A stretch of DNA of 64,000 nt from Clytia hemisphaerica (GCA_902728285.1 CACVBU010001004.1:39869-103868); one strand, 5' to 3'; counted from the first letter of the stretch, positions 41,879-55,012 are shown. Made by a program: numbers and translations. The notes: generated by a model from the letters alone, not told the origin.

Positions 41879-42048
41879 AGAAAGCTGTGCTTGAAAATTG
41901 CAAAAAATCCAGTTGAACTGACTGACAAACACAATGGGAAATGGAAGTCATGTCAGTTGCTGAGCGATCAAACGATACTGAACTACAGGAGCTATTCATG
42001 GATTCATCTTTTCCTAAAGGTTCTCTGTGGATGTCGTTAGAAATTTGA
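41879..42048 (+). CDS. Candidate third exon of plus-strand gene (left arm)
   Basis: After an acceptor CGACTTACAG|A the right-arm copy gives a clean frame through KLCLKIAKNPVERLTNTMGM, EVMSVAERSNDTELQELFMD and SSFPKGSLWMSLEI to a stop. The left arm has two indels in the middle, and its last 37 residues are in the same frame. Neighbouring exons at 41195 and 41628 share orientation. The function is unknown. Confidence 0.45.
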
Positions 42049-42224
42049 AATCTATGTAAACACGTAAAAAACGTAAATGGTTGGGATATATTTTCTGGAC
42101 ATGTATTAAAATTGTATTTGTTACTTTATTTTAATAAAATCGTTCTTCAAAATGATTGTATTTTAGCATATTATAGAAACAAGCAAGAAACCTATATTCA
42201 CATTGCATTTCAAACGTGCTTTAA

Positions 42225-42660
42225 AGTAGAACCCAGATCCATTTTCGACCATTTCCTAATTTATCCAGTTTAAGGACAATTTTGAACAAGCTAATAGTTC
42301 TACATTGGAAAGTGCTTTTTTACAAAGTTTGGGAAGAGTAAAATCTAGAACCATTTTCGACCATTCCCTAATTTAAACAGTTTCAGGGCAAGTTTGGTTA
42401 AGCTAAGTTCTGCATTGGTAAGTGCTTTTTTACAAAGTTTGGGAAAAGTAATATCTAGATCCATTCTCGACCATTCCTTAATTCAAACAGTTTCAGGACA
42501 AGTTTGGATAAGCTAAGTTCTACATTGGGAAGTGCTTTTATACAAAGTTTGGGAAAAGTTAAATCCAGATCCATTTTCGACCATACCCTAATTCAAACAC
42601 AATTCCAAATATGGGGGAAAACATAATATTTTAATGGGAAATGATGTTTCACAATAAAGT
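42225..42660. repeat. Tandem array, ~117 bp unit, about four copies
   Basis: The unit carries ATCCATTTTCGACCATTCCC, TTTCAGGACAAGTTTG, GCTAAGTTCTACATTG and CTTTTTTACAAAGTTTGGGA. It is mirrored at about 60640-61080 and subterminal in the 37933-42957 element. Confidence 0.8.
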
Positions 42661-43285
42661 TTGGCAAACGTAACATCTGGACCCGTTTTTTTGCTGGTTC
42701 CCAGCGTCAATCTAGGCTAACAAAAGGTCTGGACAAAAATAAATCGGTTAGGTTTTTGTCATTTTTGGATTGTGAAACTGTGACTCACAAGCTCCAGAAA
42801 TTGAAATTCCCAACCAGGGTATCCGAATATCCGCATCCAGATTTAAAGTTTGTGAAATTGCATATCCCAACCTTGTGATTAGTTTGGGAAACTCACCTAT
42901 TCCCAAATCTGGAAACGACATTTCACAAAGCTTGTGATCTATTAATTTTTTCCTGTGAATTGTTCGAAAAGATCTCTGAGAAAAAACCCAGAATAAAGAT
43001 CGTGCTATAAAATTTACGTTTTCCAGTAAGAAAATGTAATATACGGAGGAGATATTTTCGTGTTTTTTCTACACTTTACTACGTTCTGTAAAATACAACT
43101 ATGAAAATCAAAATGGCAACAAGCATTTTCAGTGGATCGTGGATTTTCTTCATCATCCAAAATTCAAATTTACAGCTTTCTACCTTTTATTTTCTGGTAG
43201 AAAATGGTATATTTGTTTTGATGAAAGTATTATCTCTCAGATTCTCCTTATTATAGCCTCTAAAATTGACATTTTTCAAATATTA

Positions 43286-43656
43286 TGCATTGTGCACCCG
43301 GGGAGGGGGGGCAGCTGGGCAAAAGGACCGACGGGTATGTGCGGGTCCTAAGGGTACCTTTTCCAATATGTTTAAAATGCTCTGTAAGGGTCGGAAAAAC
43401 TAGAGATGCACTGTAAGGATAGAAATTTCAGAAAATTCTTGAAAAATCTAGATATTTTGACCAAAAATGCTAGAATTTTGACCATTTTTTGCACGAAAGG
43501 GATCGAAAATTTGGGGGAAAATGCACTCTAAGGGTATGATTTTCACTGATTTTTGCTGCACTGTAAGGGTGCAATTTTAAAAGCCAATTTTTGGCCCGCA
43601 CATACCGTCAGTCCGCAAACCCAGTGCCCCCCCCCCCCCCCGGATTGTGCATTATG
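43286..43656. mobile_element. GC-rich-ended MITE (left arm)
   Basis: TGCATTGTGCACCCGGGG with a G-run and GGACCGACGGGTATGTGCGG is inverted at the right end, with a C-run of about 15 bases. The interior repeats CTGTAAGG(G)T-like words. Mirror 59655-60030. Confidence 0.65.
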
Positions 43657-43667
43657 AAATATGCATT

Positions 43668-45187
43668 ACTAGCCGGTACCCGGCGTCGCACGCCTGTTAA
43701 GCTGTAGCTGAATGCACTAAAAGTCCTTTGGATGTTGAAGCTGGCTTAAAAAAAACGATCAAATGAATAAAAAGATATCTTCAAAGTTTGACTCTGACCC
43801 TCCACCGGGGGTCTTTTTCTCGCTTCGCTCGCATTAAATACGACGTCCAGTTTTCCACAATTTGAGAAAATGTCACGGTAAAGAGGATTGAAATGTTAAA
43901 ATGACAGTTCTTTATGAAAAAGCGGGAAAGCCACAAAGAATAGTGCAACTTTGTTTTTATCTGACCTAAAAAGATAAATAAGTCAATACACCTTTCCCGT
44001 AATTCAAACTTCTCAGAAATGGCCCGGGAAAATGTGCGCTCCACTGTTGTGTCTAAAATTGTTTTGGGGGTAAACAAACGCGTTTTTGCCTGCGAGGGGT
44101 TAGGGAAAGTGGGTTTTCAGCTTCTAAATTTTGATAGCGATCTTCTTTTGGCAAAAGATTTTCAGGGTGGTATACTATCATGAATAGATTGAACATACAA
44201 AAATTTGAGGGGATTTTGTTTGACAGAACTTGGGAAAAGCTCAAAAAACCAACGAAGGGTTTGTTTACCTCCAGAGACCAAACGGTGGAGAATATGAAAC
44301 TATTGCGCGTGCATTAGTTTTACGAATTACGGGAAAGGTGATTCTAAATTGTTTTTTTAAACCTTTTGTTTAACTTTTCGAATTTAAACATGTAAAATAA
44401 CGTACCCTTAAAGGAAGAAATTTTGGCGGGAATTTAATTTGGCGGATGGCCAAAAAAGTTTTTTCAGAGGGAATTTAATTTGGCAGATGGACGAAAAAAC
44501 TAAATTTGGCATGAATTTAAAAGTTTAACCTTAAGATGGCGTGAAAACAGCGAAAAAAGCAAAAACACCTTAAAAGAGATCATATTTTCAAAATGTTTAA
44601 TTTGGCGGGAATTTAATTTGGCGGATGGCGGAAAAAAGAAATTTTGGCGGGAACTTAATTTGGCGGATTTCAGTCAAATCCGCCAAATCTTCTTTCCGCC
44701 AAAATTTCTTCCTTTAAGGTACATAGTTAAAGAGATGGACTACTTTCTTCTCTTGCTTTTATCGCACTTTGAATGCTGTTATTGTTCGACAAACTTTTTA
44801 AATTTATGTTTTGATTTACATTTGAAATGTTGTTTTGTTGTGAAAAGAATTCGAATGTCATTAATAAATACATCCAAAAACATTTCAAACAAAAGAAAAG
44901 AGAAAAACAGGACCAGGCAAAGCTGGGCAGAAATTAAAATTCCTAAATGTAGATGGGCCTTAAATTTCGAAACAAAGGCTGAATAAAGTCTAAACCAGGC
45001 TCTATCCGATCTGTCAATCAAAACAAACTTATCGAGAACAAAACATTGCTTGCGAAATCTTTTGCAGATGGCGCGAATCCAATAGAACAGATTTGTGAAG
45101 CAAGAGACTAAAAGTCATAATTCTAAAACACAAACGAAAACGAAAGTGGTGACACACAAACACACACAACACCCGCTATTAATATAT
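43668..45187 (+). mobile_element. Dispersed GTACCCGGCGTCGC repeat, second copy (left arm)
   Basis: It starts ACTAGCCGGTACCCGGCGTC and ends CTATTAATATAT like the 27413-28428 copy. It is longer because of the MITE at 44402-44722 and other unique sequence. Mirror 58121-59644, where the start has GGTACCC duplicated. No protein is supported. Confidence 0.65.
44402..44722. mobile_element. MITE rich in TTTGGCGG (left arm)
   Basis: GTACCCTTAAAGGAAGAAAT with TTTTGGCGGG at the left is inverted at 44696-44722. GGGAATTTAATTTGGCGGAT repeats several times inside. Mirror 58584-58905. It is nested in the dispersed repeat. Confidence 0.7.
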
Positions 45188-45910
45188 TGATGTTTTTGCA
45201 TTTTGTACCCGTCGCTTATAAATGGGGCTTTAGGGCATTATTTACTTTGATAAGTCTATTGAAATCGTAAAAGACATTCCTGGGATTGATCAATGCCCAT
45301 GTGACATCAGGACATTTTGAATAAAACTCAAATTTAGGATTTTCTTCGGGAATTTTAAATGTCTTTTCGTAGGAGTATTCACAAGTTTTGTGTTCCCTGA
45401 TAGAAATATTTGACAGGCAACTGTGTGTGTTAATGTAATAAATGATTTCTTCTTGATTTATTTGGAAAGTATGGATAATTTAAAGTTAACAAGAATAGAG
45501 AAGGAAGAATTTCTTTCTCGCTTTATCTGCCTATGAGTTTCTCCTGTTTGTGTCTTCTTGATACGATTGCAGCATGACAACGGGTGTAAATTTCCATCTT
45601 CTACATTTGTATTTAGGAAGCAGCTGAACAGTCATACCAGACAGGGAGTCCAGCCATCCAGCCATAAATTTGGATACTGATAAATTTGTATGTTGCTGCA
45701 ACCACACGAGCCGTCCTACAAAATGAAGAGAAAAAACAAACTCAAAAATTAAAAAAAAAACTGTCTACTGTATTTTAATCAGTTCATTCCCCTTCGCAAT
45801 TTTCATCAGCCTTGAAAAAAACTAATAGTACTTTCAATCCAAATAAAAATGTTTAAAATAATGCCTACCTTCAAAAGCTTCTTTGTATAAACGTCTGTTG
45901 CACCATCCAT
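45188..45910. other. Non-coding, TACCCGTCGC motif
   Basis: TTTTGTACCCGTCGCTTATA at 45201 matches 37450-37475 in inverse. The rest is unassigned AT-rich sequence. Confidence 0.4.
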
Positions 45911-48288
45911 CCCCCGAAGAAACCCTGACATAATCATTGGCTCAGAAACCCACGTTGACCCTTCAATCGGTGAATCTGAATTTGTTCCACCAGGCTACAC
46001 TGCTTTCCGTAGGGATCGTGAGGATGGTTGGGGTGGAGTTGTTATAATGACCAAGCTTTCCCTTATTGCTAAAGAAGTATTCAATTCCAAAGACACTGAG
46101 TGTATAACAGTCAAAATTGAAACATTTAAAAAACCAGTTTGTTATAGTTTCTGCTTACAGAGCACCAGAAACAAAATTGCCATACCTCGAAAATTTAAAA
46201 CAAAGGACATTAAATCAATTGCCTCAAAGTACGAGACAAGTCCAATCTGGATTGGGGGCGACTGGAATCTACCTGATATTGACTGGTCAACAAACTCAAT
46301 CGTCAGTCACAATTACTCAAAACAAATCAACGAAACAGCAATTAAATGGTTTATGACTGTAACCTTGACCGAATCATTGACTTTCCAACAAGAATAAACC
46401 AATACCCTTGATATAATATTGACAATAAACTCTTCACTCCTGTCAGATGTGAAGAATTTCCCAGGGATAAGTGATCACACTGCTATTGGTGTAATTGATG
46501 TTATTTGCCATCCTATCTGGCAGCGCTCAATTAAAAAAAACGGTCCATGTATGGAGTAGAGCGAACATTCCATTACTGAAAGAAGACCTAAAAACAACAT
46601 GTGCACTATTCTGTGCTAAACACGAGAATGGAGATTTTGCTATTGACACAATATGGGGAGAGTTTAAAGACATCATCAACGAAACCATGAGAAAGATACC
46701 AACCAAAAACTCCACGTCAAAGATTCAGCCAGCCATGGGTAAATCGGAAGTGTAGAAGATTATCCCGCAGAAAGAATCGCCTATACAAACGCGCAAAACA
46801 AACACGACTCGAATCAGATTGGTCCAGGTTTCGAAATGTTGTCAATGAGTGCCAAAAACAGTGTCGTAAAGCACATGACAAGTACATCAATGAAAGCATC
46901 CTAGAATCATCTGACACCAAGCGCGTTTACAAGTTTATCAAATATAAACAAAAAGACGATATCACAGTTGCCCCATTAAAGAAGAATGGGAGTCTTATCA
47001 TCGACGATCGGAAAAAAGCAAATATCCTTAATGAACAGTATTGAAGTGTTTTCTCTATTCGTAACAAAGATATACCACCCATTAGATCGCCAACTGTTGA
47101 GAATTCAATGTCCGAGATCGAAATAAACAAAAGTGGTGTCGAAGCGCTACTTAACCGGCTTAATCCACAGAAAGCAACAGGACCGGATAGCATATCATCA
47201 AGATTCCTAAAGGAATTTTCAGCTAAGATTTCTTCACCCCTCACAATGATATTCGAACTGTCCCTCAAATCAGGTACCCTTCCCAAAGACTGGTCGCATG
47301 CATTTTCTTGTACCTGTGTACAAAGGGGGTAACAAAGATAAGAACCAGGCTGAAAATTATCGACCAGTTTCACTCACATCGATTTGTTGCAAGTGCCTGG
47401 AACATATTATTTATAGCAATGCAATGACACACCTTAATGATAATAAAGTATTGAGTGACTACCAACATGGTTTCAGAGAAAAACGTTCATGTATGAGTCA
47501 ACTTTTAACCACCGTCAACGACTTTGCTAGGAACCTTAATGATAAGAAACAAATAGACCCTATCTTACTGGACTTTAGCAAGGCATTTGACAAAGTTAAC
47601 CCCTTCAAACTTTGTCTAAAGGCATCACACTATGGTATTCGAGGCACCACACTTAAATGGATAAAAGCATTCCTATCAAACAGAACGCAACAAGTTTTAC
47701 TAAACGGGAAATCCTCAGATACGGCTAACGTTTTGTCTGGTGTACCCCAAGGCATCGTACTTGGACGACTATTATTCTTGATTTACATCAACGACATGCC
47801 ATCATACGTTAAATCTAACATTCGCCTATTTGCAGATGACGCTTACTTGTATCGCATAATTGATAGTATTTGTGACCCAATCACACTTCAAGATGACCTC
47901 ACAGCACTTCAGCAATGGGAGACACTATGGGATATGGAATTTCATCCTCAAATGTGCAAACATCTCCCAATTACAAATAAAACCAAACCCATAGAAAGCA
48001 CATCTTCTATCCATCAAACAGAGCTTGAGAAAGTATCTAACGCTAAATAACTTGGAGTAACCCTGAACAATAAGCTCAAGTGGAACACTCATATCGACAC
48101 AATATGCAAAAAGGCAAATCAAAAGAGATCTTTTCTTCAAAGGAACCTGAGGAATTGTTCATGTAAAATCAAAGCGAAAGCATTCAATACATATGTTAGA
48201 CCTATCCCGTCCTATGCATCTCCAGTGTGGAACCCAGTATCGAGCCAAACCTTATGTGATAATCTTGAAATGGTCCAACGAAAATAGA
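45911..48288 (+). pseudogene. CR1-like LINE ORF2 (endonuclease + RT), broken, left arm
   Basis: The endonuclease part reads RNPDIIIGSETHVDPSIGES, GYTAFRRDREDGWGGVVIMT, then the hallmark GGDWNLPDIDW at about 46250. A linker follows and the RT part has RLNPQKATGPDSI, ENYRPVSLTSICCKCLEHII, DFSKAFDKV, SGVPQGIVLGRLLFLIYIND and FADDAYLY. The C-terminal segment with YVRPIPSYASPVWNPV and LEMVQRK ends abruptly at a stop at 48288. Several one- or two-base shifts break the frame. The layout and motifs are those of CR1/Rex-type LINEs. The normal region after VQR is missing, so the 3' end is lost. Confidence 0.8.
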
Positions 48289-49990
48289 AATGAATTTAAA
48301 ATCGAAATTTCGTCTTATTTTGACAGAAACTAGATCATATGGTTTTTTTCCCTTGTGTATCAGCCTCTTATGTTTTCTTAATCACTAACACCAGGTTGCC
48401 TTGGCCCTAGTTCAAGCTTGTTTAACACTAATTCCCAGGTCAGCATCAATTTACGTTCTTGAAGCCTTTTCCAATTAACTCTTACTTAACACAAGGAGTA
48501 ATTTCTAGTATAATGCCTAGCATTTCTAACTTTTAGTGATTTATTTACATATATTTTATTTATTTAATTTGTCTTACCTTTTTATTTTGCATGAAGCTGA
48601 TGAAACTTCCTATTTTTTTGCAAGTTTAGGTTAGCCTCCACCCATGTTTTTTATTCTCACTAATTTTAAATTCTTTGCCTTTGTTTACCTTACTCTTTCT
48701 TACATCACTCATTTGAAGCATTTCTCTCTGAAAACCATAAAAATATTTTAAATGTTTAACTCATTTAGTATTTATTTTTTTGAACTTGTTGAACTTGTTG
48801 AACTTCTCATCACCGCCAATTTACATTTTCAGCTTGAGGATTCAACTTAATTTCAAACTCCTCGTTTTCAATACCGCCCCGCTTTCACATTTTGGTATTC
48901 TCAGCACCAAGCGATTATGTTAAGCTTTGTGTCAACATTCTCAGCCTTAATTCTCAACTTTACTACTTATCCTCGGTTTGATATGAGCTTTTCTTTAGGA
49001 ATTTTATATTATAAATTAATTTTGAATAAAGAACCAAACATTTATTTTAACTCGTTTTCATTTATTTTTTTGTTAAATGTTTTTATATGTAGGGAAAACG
49101 AACATGTATGTTTTGTTACTACTTAAATATATACATAGATAGATAAAGAAAGACCTGAAGTAACACACAAGAAAAAAAAGATATTGAAGGAACACAAAAA
49201 AAGCTTTGACCTTCAAATCTAGTATCTATCACCATAAGCCAGATTATTGAGGCTCTTTTTGATACAATTTTCCAATAGAAATCTTTGGGAAGAAGTAAGA
49301 CTGTTTGAAGGATCTTGGAGATTTAAAGTCACTAAACCCCAGGTTCCATCCAAGAAAACATAAAAAAACAAGCCGATCAAATTTTCAGAAGCTTTTTGAA
49401 GTTTAAAAAGTAAATTGATTCAATTAACTTAAAGATTTTTAACAAAAGCCTCCATCCACCATAAAAAATGAGTGAAAAAGTCGCTACTTTGGCTACCATG
49501 TTGCCACTCGTTGCGCTGATATCAGCCAATCGAAATGTGCCGCGGGAAAATCGGAGACTTTGATTGGTTTGTTTTTTGAGCAATGGAATGCGTCAATCAC
49601 TTGATCAAAACATATATTATTAGCCTCCGCATCGAAACGCGGTCAGCGAATTTTGCGGATTAATTTCACAGCGAAAATGCATCCAGTGAAGTGTGTGTAA
49701 TGCATCATGATTCAAGTCCACTTAAATAATTATATACTATATACATAATATATGTTACAAGTTCTGTACGGATTCTCAAGCTCGGTTATAATAAAAACTA
49801 TTACATTTTAGTAGCAGAACCGACTAACATTGTTATGTAGCTGGAAAGATGCAGTTTGTTTTCAAGTTAAATCTTTAAAGTAAAACAAATTGTGTGGGTT
49901 TTTTCTACTTCCAAACACCTACCAATAGTTTTAGTACACTCCATAATAAAGGAAGATGGCTCATCTTTTGGATGACTTTCTGGTTACCCC
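48289..49990. other. Non-coding, unassigned
   Basis: AT-rich sequence following the truncated LINE. GAACTTGTT repeats three times near 48783. No gene is supported despite a few short open frames. Confidence 0.4.
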
Positions 49991-50570
49991 ATAAACACGA
50001 TGTGACATGAAAGTGAAGAGACATGATTTGTTGGTTTTTGTTTGATTTGTTGACTCCTATATCTCATGGCAAATGGGATAGCAAATGACTTTTCATGTAT
50101 TGCTTGGCTACATATGATATACTTCTAACTTTGAACACCTCCAGAATGTTGAAAAAAGCATTTTACGAGATAACTTTCGATTATAATTTTCATGGAAATT
50201 TTTAATCGACAGATTTGACTTGGCGTCAGTTTTGTTTGGTTGATAAATCTTTAGCTACACCATGACCGTGGGATGATTTCCAATAAACTTTTTTTGTTGT
50301 ACAATGACTTTTATGTCTGGCTTAGTTATATGATTGGTATCAGAATGTTAGGAAAAAAACATTTTACGAGAAATTGTTGATATAAATTATATTGACTTTA
50401 CAATTTTGGCGGTGTGGGTTTTGTTGGTTGATGATGTTTACACTATAGGATGGTTTTCAAAAAACTGTTATATTGATTGTTGTTTGTTGGAATTAATTAC
50501 CAAAAAAAGAGAACCTTTTTTGATAAATACTTTATTTTTTTTAATGATTCGAAAAAAAAACATCTTTCTC
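49991..50570. repeat. Two diverged ~225 bp direct repeats
   Basis: GACTTTTCATGTATTGCTTG..AGAATGTTGAAAAAAGCATT (from 50088) is echoed by GACTTTTATGTCTGGCTTAG..AGAATGTTAGGAAAAAAACA (from 50306), with further parallel blocks ending in TTGGTTGAT. Confidence 0.5.
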
Positions 50571-50784
50571 TAGTCTTGTAAACCAATGCAGTGTCTGTTT
50601 TCAAATATTGAAAGCTCTATACCTACTGAATTGAAGCTCTGACTAGCTCTGTTTTTAAAACATTGAGCCATAGATTTTTACTTTGTCGTAATGTAAATTT
50701 TTGGCAAACAGCATGCCAGTTCTATCTGGACAATTATGTATGTATACTCTATTGTATTGTTGATAATGCTTTTGTGTGAAAATA

Positions 50785-51125
50785 AAAATACAATAACTTT
50801 TTAATGGTTTGAGCCAAATTTCTGAACTTTGCAGGAAGCATTCTACTCATAGAGATATTTTGAAAGAATCTTTAATGGAAATCTGAAACCATTTAGAAAA
50901 TTCATAATGGCGTCCAAAAAATAGCGTAAAACTGCTGAGAAAGCCAAAATTCTAAATCTAGCGCCAAAATAGAAAACTAGTTAACTTTTTTAATGGTTTG
51001 AGCCACACTTCTGAATTTTTCAGGACACATTCAGCATATAGGGGTGCTTTCAGGAATTTCAAAATGAAAATCTGAAGCTTTTAATAAAAGTCATAATTGC
51101 GTCCATAAAATAGCGTAAACTAGGT
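50785..51125. repeat. Two diverged ~200 bp direct repeats
   Basis: TTTTTAATGGTTTGAGCCA..TTCTGAA..TTTGCAGGA recurs at about 50797 and 50988. Both are followed by CATAATGGCGTCC / CATAATTGCGTCC and AAAATAGCGTAAA. Confidence 0.65.
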
Positions 51126-51639
51126 AAAATTTATGAAACACTGGGATCTTCAATTTTTCCATTGAAGTAGGACTAGGAAATTTCTCACTAAGGTAGGGAT
51201 TTATTTAATCATAACTCAAATGAGACTTCAAAATGTTTCGAAAGCATATAATTGTTTATTACCATGAATTCTTGTAGAATTTATGTAATTTAGTCATATC
51301 TTAGTGGTTAATAAATAAAGCAGGTAGTACAATTTGTTTGGTTTTTCTTTATCATTCCAACCATTAAGGTTTATAAAAGAAGATTTACTCATTTTTGTCT
51401 CGTGTTATCAGACTGGTCATAACAACCTGTAACAATAGTCAACTACTTTTGTTTTGTAATGGAAAGTTGATAATGCTCATCAAACAAGCATTATAGCAAA
51501 AACTAGATTGATTTGAGTATTGATCAATGTATAAATTCTCCTAAACTTTTGTTGTTATTGTTTATTTTAATAATACTAATGAAAGGAAGTGTAGCCATTT
51601 ACACAAAATTTGTTATCATGTTAAGTACCCTATTGTTTT

Positions 51640-51651
51640 TATAAACCCTAT
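51640..51651. other. 12 bp spacer at palindrome centre
   Basis: TATAAACCCTAT separates the perfectly paired 19 bp immediately flanking each side. Such a short spacer is what a fold-back template switch, or a read passing from one strand to its complement, would leave. Confidence 0.9.
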
Positions 51652-54600
51652 AAAACAATAGGGTACTTAACATGATTAACAAATTTGTGTAAATGGCCCA
51701 CTTCCTTTCATGTATTATTAAAATAAACAATCAACAAAAGTTTAGGAGAATTATACATTGATCAATACTCAAATCAATCTAGTTTTGCTATAATGCTTGT
51801 TTGATGAGCATTATCAACTTTCCATTACAAAACAAAAGTAGTTGACTATTGTTACAGGTTGTTATGACCAGTCTGATAACACGAGACAAAAATGAGTAAA
51901 TCTTCTTTTATAAACCTTAATGGTTTGGAATGATAAAGAAAAACCAAACAAATTGTACTACCTGCTTTATTTATTAACCACTAAGATATGACTAAATTAC
52001 ATAAATTCCTACAAGAATTCATGGTAATAAACAATTTATATGCTTTCGAAACATTTTGAAGTCTCATTTGAGTTATGATTTAAATAAATCCCTACCTTAG
52101 TGAGAAATTTCCTAGTCCTACTTCAATGGAAAAATTGAAGATCCCAGTGTTTCATAAATTTTACCTAGTTTACGCTATTTTATGGACGCAATTATGACTT
52201 TTATTAAAAGCTTCAGATTTTCATTTTGAAATTCCTGAAAGCACCCCTATATGCTGAATGTGTCCTGAAAAATTCAGAAGTGTGGCTCAAACCATTAAAA
52301 AAGTTAACTAGTTTTCTATTTTGGCGCTAGATTTAGAATTTTGGCTTTCTCAGCAGTTTTACGCTATTTTTTGGACGCCATTATGAATTTTCTAAATAGG
52401 TTCAGATTTCCATTAAAGATTCTTTCAAAATATCTCTATGAGTAGAATGCTTCCTGCAAAGTTCAGAAATTTGGCTCAAACCATTAAAAAGTTATTGTAT
52501 TTTTATTTTCACACAAAAGCATTATCAACAATACAATAGAGTATACATACATAATTGTCCAGATAGAACTGGCATGCTGTTTGCCAAAAATTTACATTAC
52601 GACAAAGTAAAAATCTATGGCTCAATGTTTTAAAAACAGAGCTAGTCAGAGCTTCAATTCAGTAGGTATAGAGCTTTCAATATTTGAAAACAGACACTGC
52701 ATTGGTTTACAAGACTAGAGAAAGATGTTTTTTTTTCGAATCATTAAAAAAAATAAAAGTATTATCAAAAAAGGTTCTCTTTTTTTGGTAATTAATTCCA
52801 ACAAACAACAATCAATATACCAGTTTTTTGAAAACCATCCTATAGTGTAAACATCATCAACCAACAAACCCACACACCGCCAAAATTGTAAAGTCCAATA
52901 TAATTTTATATCAACAATTCTCGTAAAATGTTTTTTTCCCAACATTCTGATACCAATCATATAACTAAGCCAGACATAAAAAGTCATTGTATAACAACAA
53001 AAGTTTATTGAAAATCATCCCACGGTCATGGTGTAGCTAAAGATTTATCAACCAAACAAAACTGACGCCAAGTCAAATCTGTCGATTAAAAATTTCCATG
53101 AAAATTATAATCGAAAGTTATCTCGTAAAATGCTTTTTTCAACATTCTGGAGGTGTTCAAGTTAGAAGTATCATATGTAGAGCCAAGCAATACATGAAAA
53201 GTCATTTTGCTATCCCATTGCCATGAGATATATGAGTCAACAACAAACAAAAAAACCAACAAATCATGTCTCTTCACTTTCATATCACATCGTGTTTATG
53301 GGGTAACCAGAAAGTCAATCCAAAAGATGAGCCATCTTCCTTTATTATGGAGTGTACTAAAACTATTGGTAGGTTGTTTGGAAGTAGAAAAACCCACACA
53401 ATTTGTTTTACTTTAAAGATTTAACTTGAAAAACAAACTGCATCTTTCCAGCTACATAACAATGTTAGTCGGTTCTGCTACTAAAATGTAATAGTTTTAT
53501 TATAACCGAGCTTGAGAATCCGTACAGAACTTGTAACATATATTATGTATATTATGTATATAATTATTTAAGTGGACTTGAATCATGATGCATTACACAC
53601 ACTTCACTGGATGCATTTTCGCTGTGAAATTATCCGCAAAATTCGCTGACCGCGTTTCGATGCGGAGGCTAATAATATATGTTTTGATCAAGTGATTGAC
53701 GCATTCCATTGCTCAAAAAACAAACCAATCAAAGTCTCCGATTTTCCCGCGGCACATTTCGATTGGCTGATATCAGCGCAACGAGTGGCAACATGGTAGC
53801 CAAAGTAGCGACTTTTTCACTCATTTTTTATGGTGGATGGAGGCTTTGTTAAAAATCTTTAAGTTAATTGAATCAATTTACTTTTTAAACTTCAAAAAGC
53901 TTCTGAGAAATTTGATCGGCTTGTTTTTTATGTTTTCTTGGATGGAACCTGGGGTTTAGTGACTTTAAATCTCCAAGATCCTTCAAACAGTCTTACTTCT
54001 TCCCAAAGATTTCTATTGGAAAATTGTATCAAAAAAGAGCCTCAATAATCTGGCTTATGGTGATAGATACTAGATTTGAAGGTCAAAGCTTTTTTTGTGT
54101 TCCTTCAATATCTTTTTTTTCTTGTGTTTACTTCAGGTCTTTCTTTATCTATCTATGTATATATTTAAGTAGTAACAAAACATACATGTTCGTTTTCCCT
54201 ACATATAAAAACATTTAACAAAAAAATATAAATGAAAAAACGAGTTAAAATAAAATGTTTGGTTCTTTATTCAAAATTAATTTATAATATAAAATTCCTA
54301 AAGAAAAAGCTCATATCAAACCGAGGATAAGTAGTAAAGTTGAGAATTAAGGCTGAGAATGTTGACACAAAGCTTAACATAATCGCTTGGTGCTGAGAAT
54401 ACCAAAATGTGAAAGCGGGGCGGTATTGAAAACGAGGAGTTGAAATTAAGTTGAAGTCCTCAAGCTGAAAATGTAAATTGGCGGTGATGAGAAGTTCAAC
54501 AAGTTCAACAAGTTCAAAAAAATAAATACTAAATGAGTTAAACATTTAAAATATTTTTATGGTTTCAGAGAGAAATGCTTCAAAATGAGTGATGTAAGAA

Positions 54601-55012
54601 AGAGTAAGGTAAACAAAGGCAAAGAATTTAAAATTAGTGAGAATAAAAAACATGGGTGGAGGCTAACCTAAACTTGCAAAAAAATAGGAAGTTTCATCAG
54701 CTTCATGCAAAATAAAAAGGTAAGACAAATTAAATAAATAAAAATATATGTAAATAAATCACTAAAAGTTAGAAATGCTAGGCATTATACTAGAAATTAC
54801 TCCTTGTGTTAAGTAAGAGTTAATTGGAAAAGGCTTCAAGAACGTAAATTGATGCTGACCTGGGAATTAGTGTTAAACAAGCTTGAACTAGGGCCAAGGC
54901 AACCTGGTGTTAGTGATTAAGAAAACATAAGAGGCTGATACACAAGGGAAAAAAAAACCATATGATCTAGTTTCTGTCAAAATAAGACGAAATTTCGATT
55001 TTAAATTCATTT

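Larger units (their letters stand above)
37933..42957. mobile_element. ~5 kb TIR element with spliced exons
   Basis: CACAGGAAAAAATTAGCAGA (37933) continues for about 49 bp to GTCGTTTCCAG. It is inverted at 42909-42957 with about five mismatches; the right-arm mirror is at 60356-60404. Both subterminal regions hold tandem arrays rich in TTTCACAA and TTTGGGA (38100-38790; 42225-42660). The interior has spliced exons in both directions (39921-40109 minus; 41195-42048 plus). I see no clear target duplication. It may be an autonomous or once-autonomous DNA transposon of a type I cannot name. Its right two-thirds lie inside the giant palindrome. Confidence 0.55.
39268..51639 (+). repeat. Left arm of giant inverted repeat
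   Basis: About 12.4 kb that recurs reverse-complemented at 51652-64000. The pairing was checked at the centre (TTAAGTACCCTATTGTTTT against AAAACAATAGGGTACTTAA), at many internal landmarks, and at the window edge (TTTTTGATAC at 39268 pairs with the last ten bases). The true left limit may lie further left, because its partner would be beyond 64000. Confidence 0.95.

Noticed and set aside
44618-44986. 122-residue frame, identical in both palindrome arms (also 58320-58688)
   Set aside because: Conservation is due to the palindrome. It spans a MITE end and dispersed-repeat sequence, with low-complexity composition and no domain.
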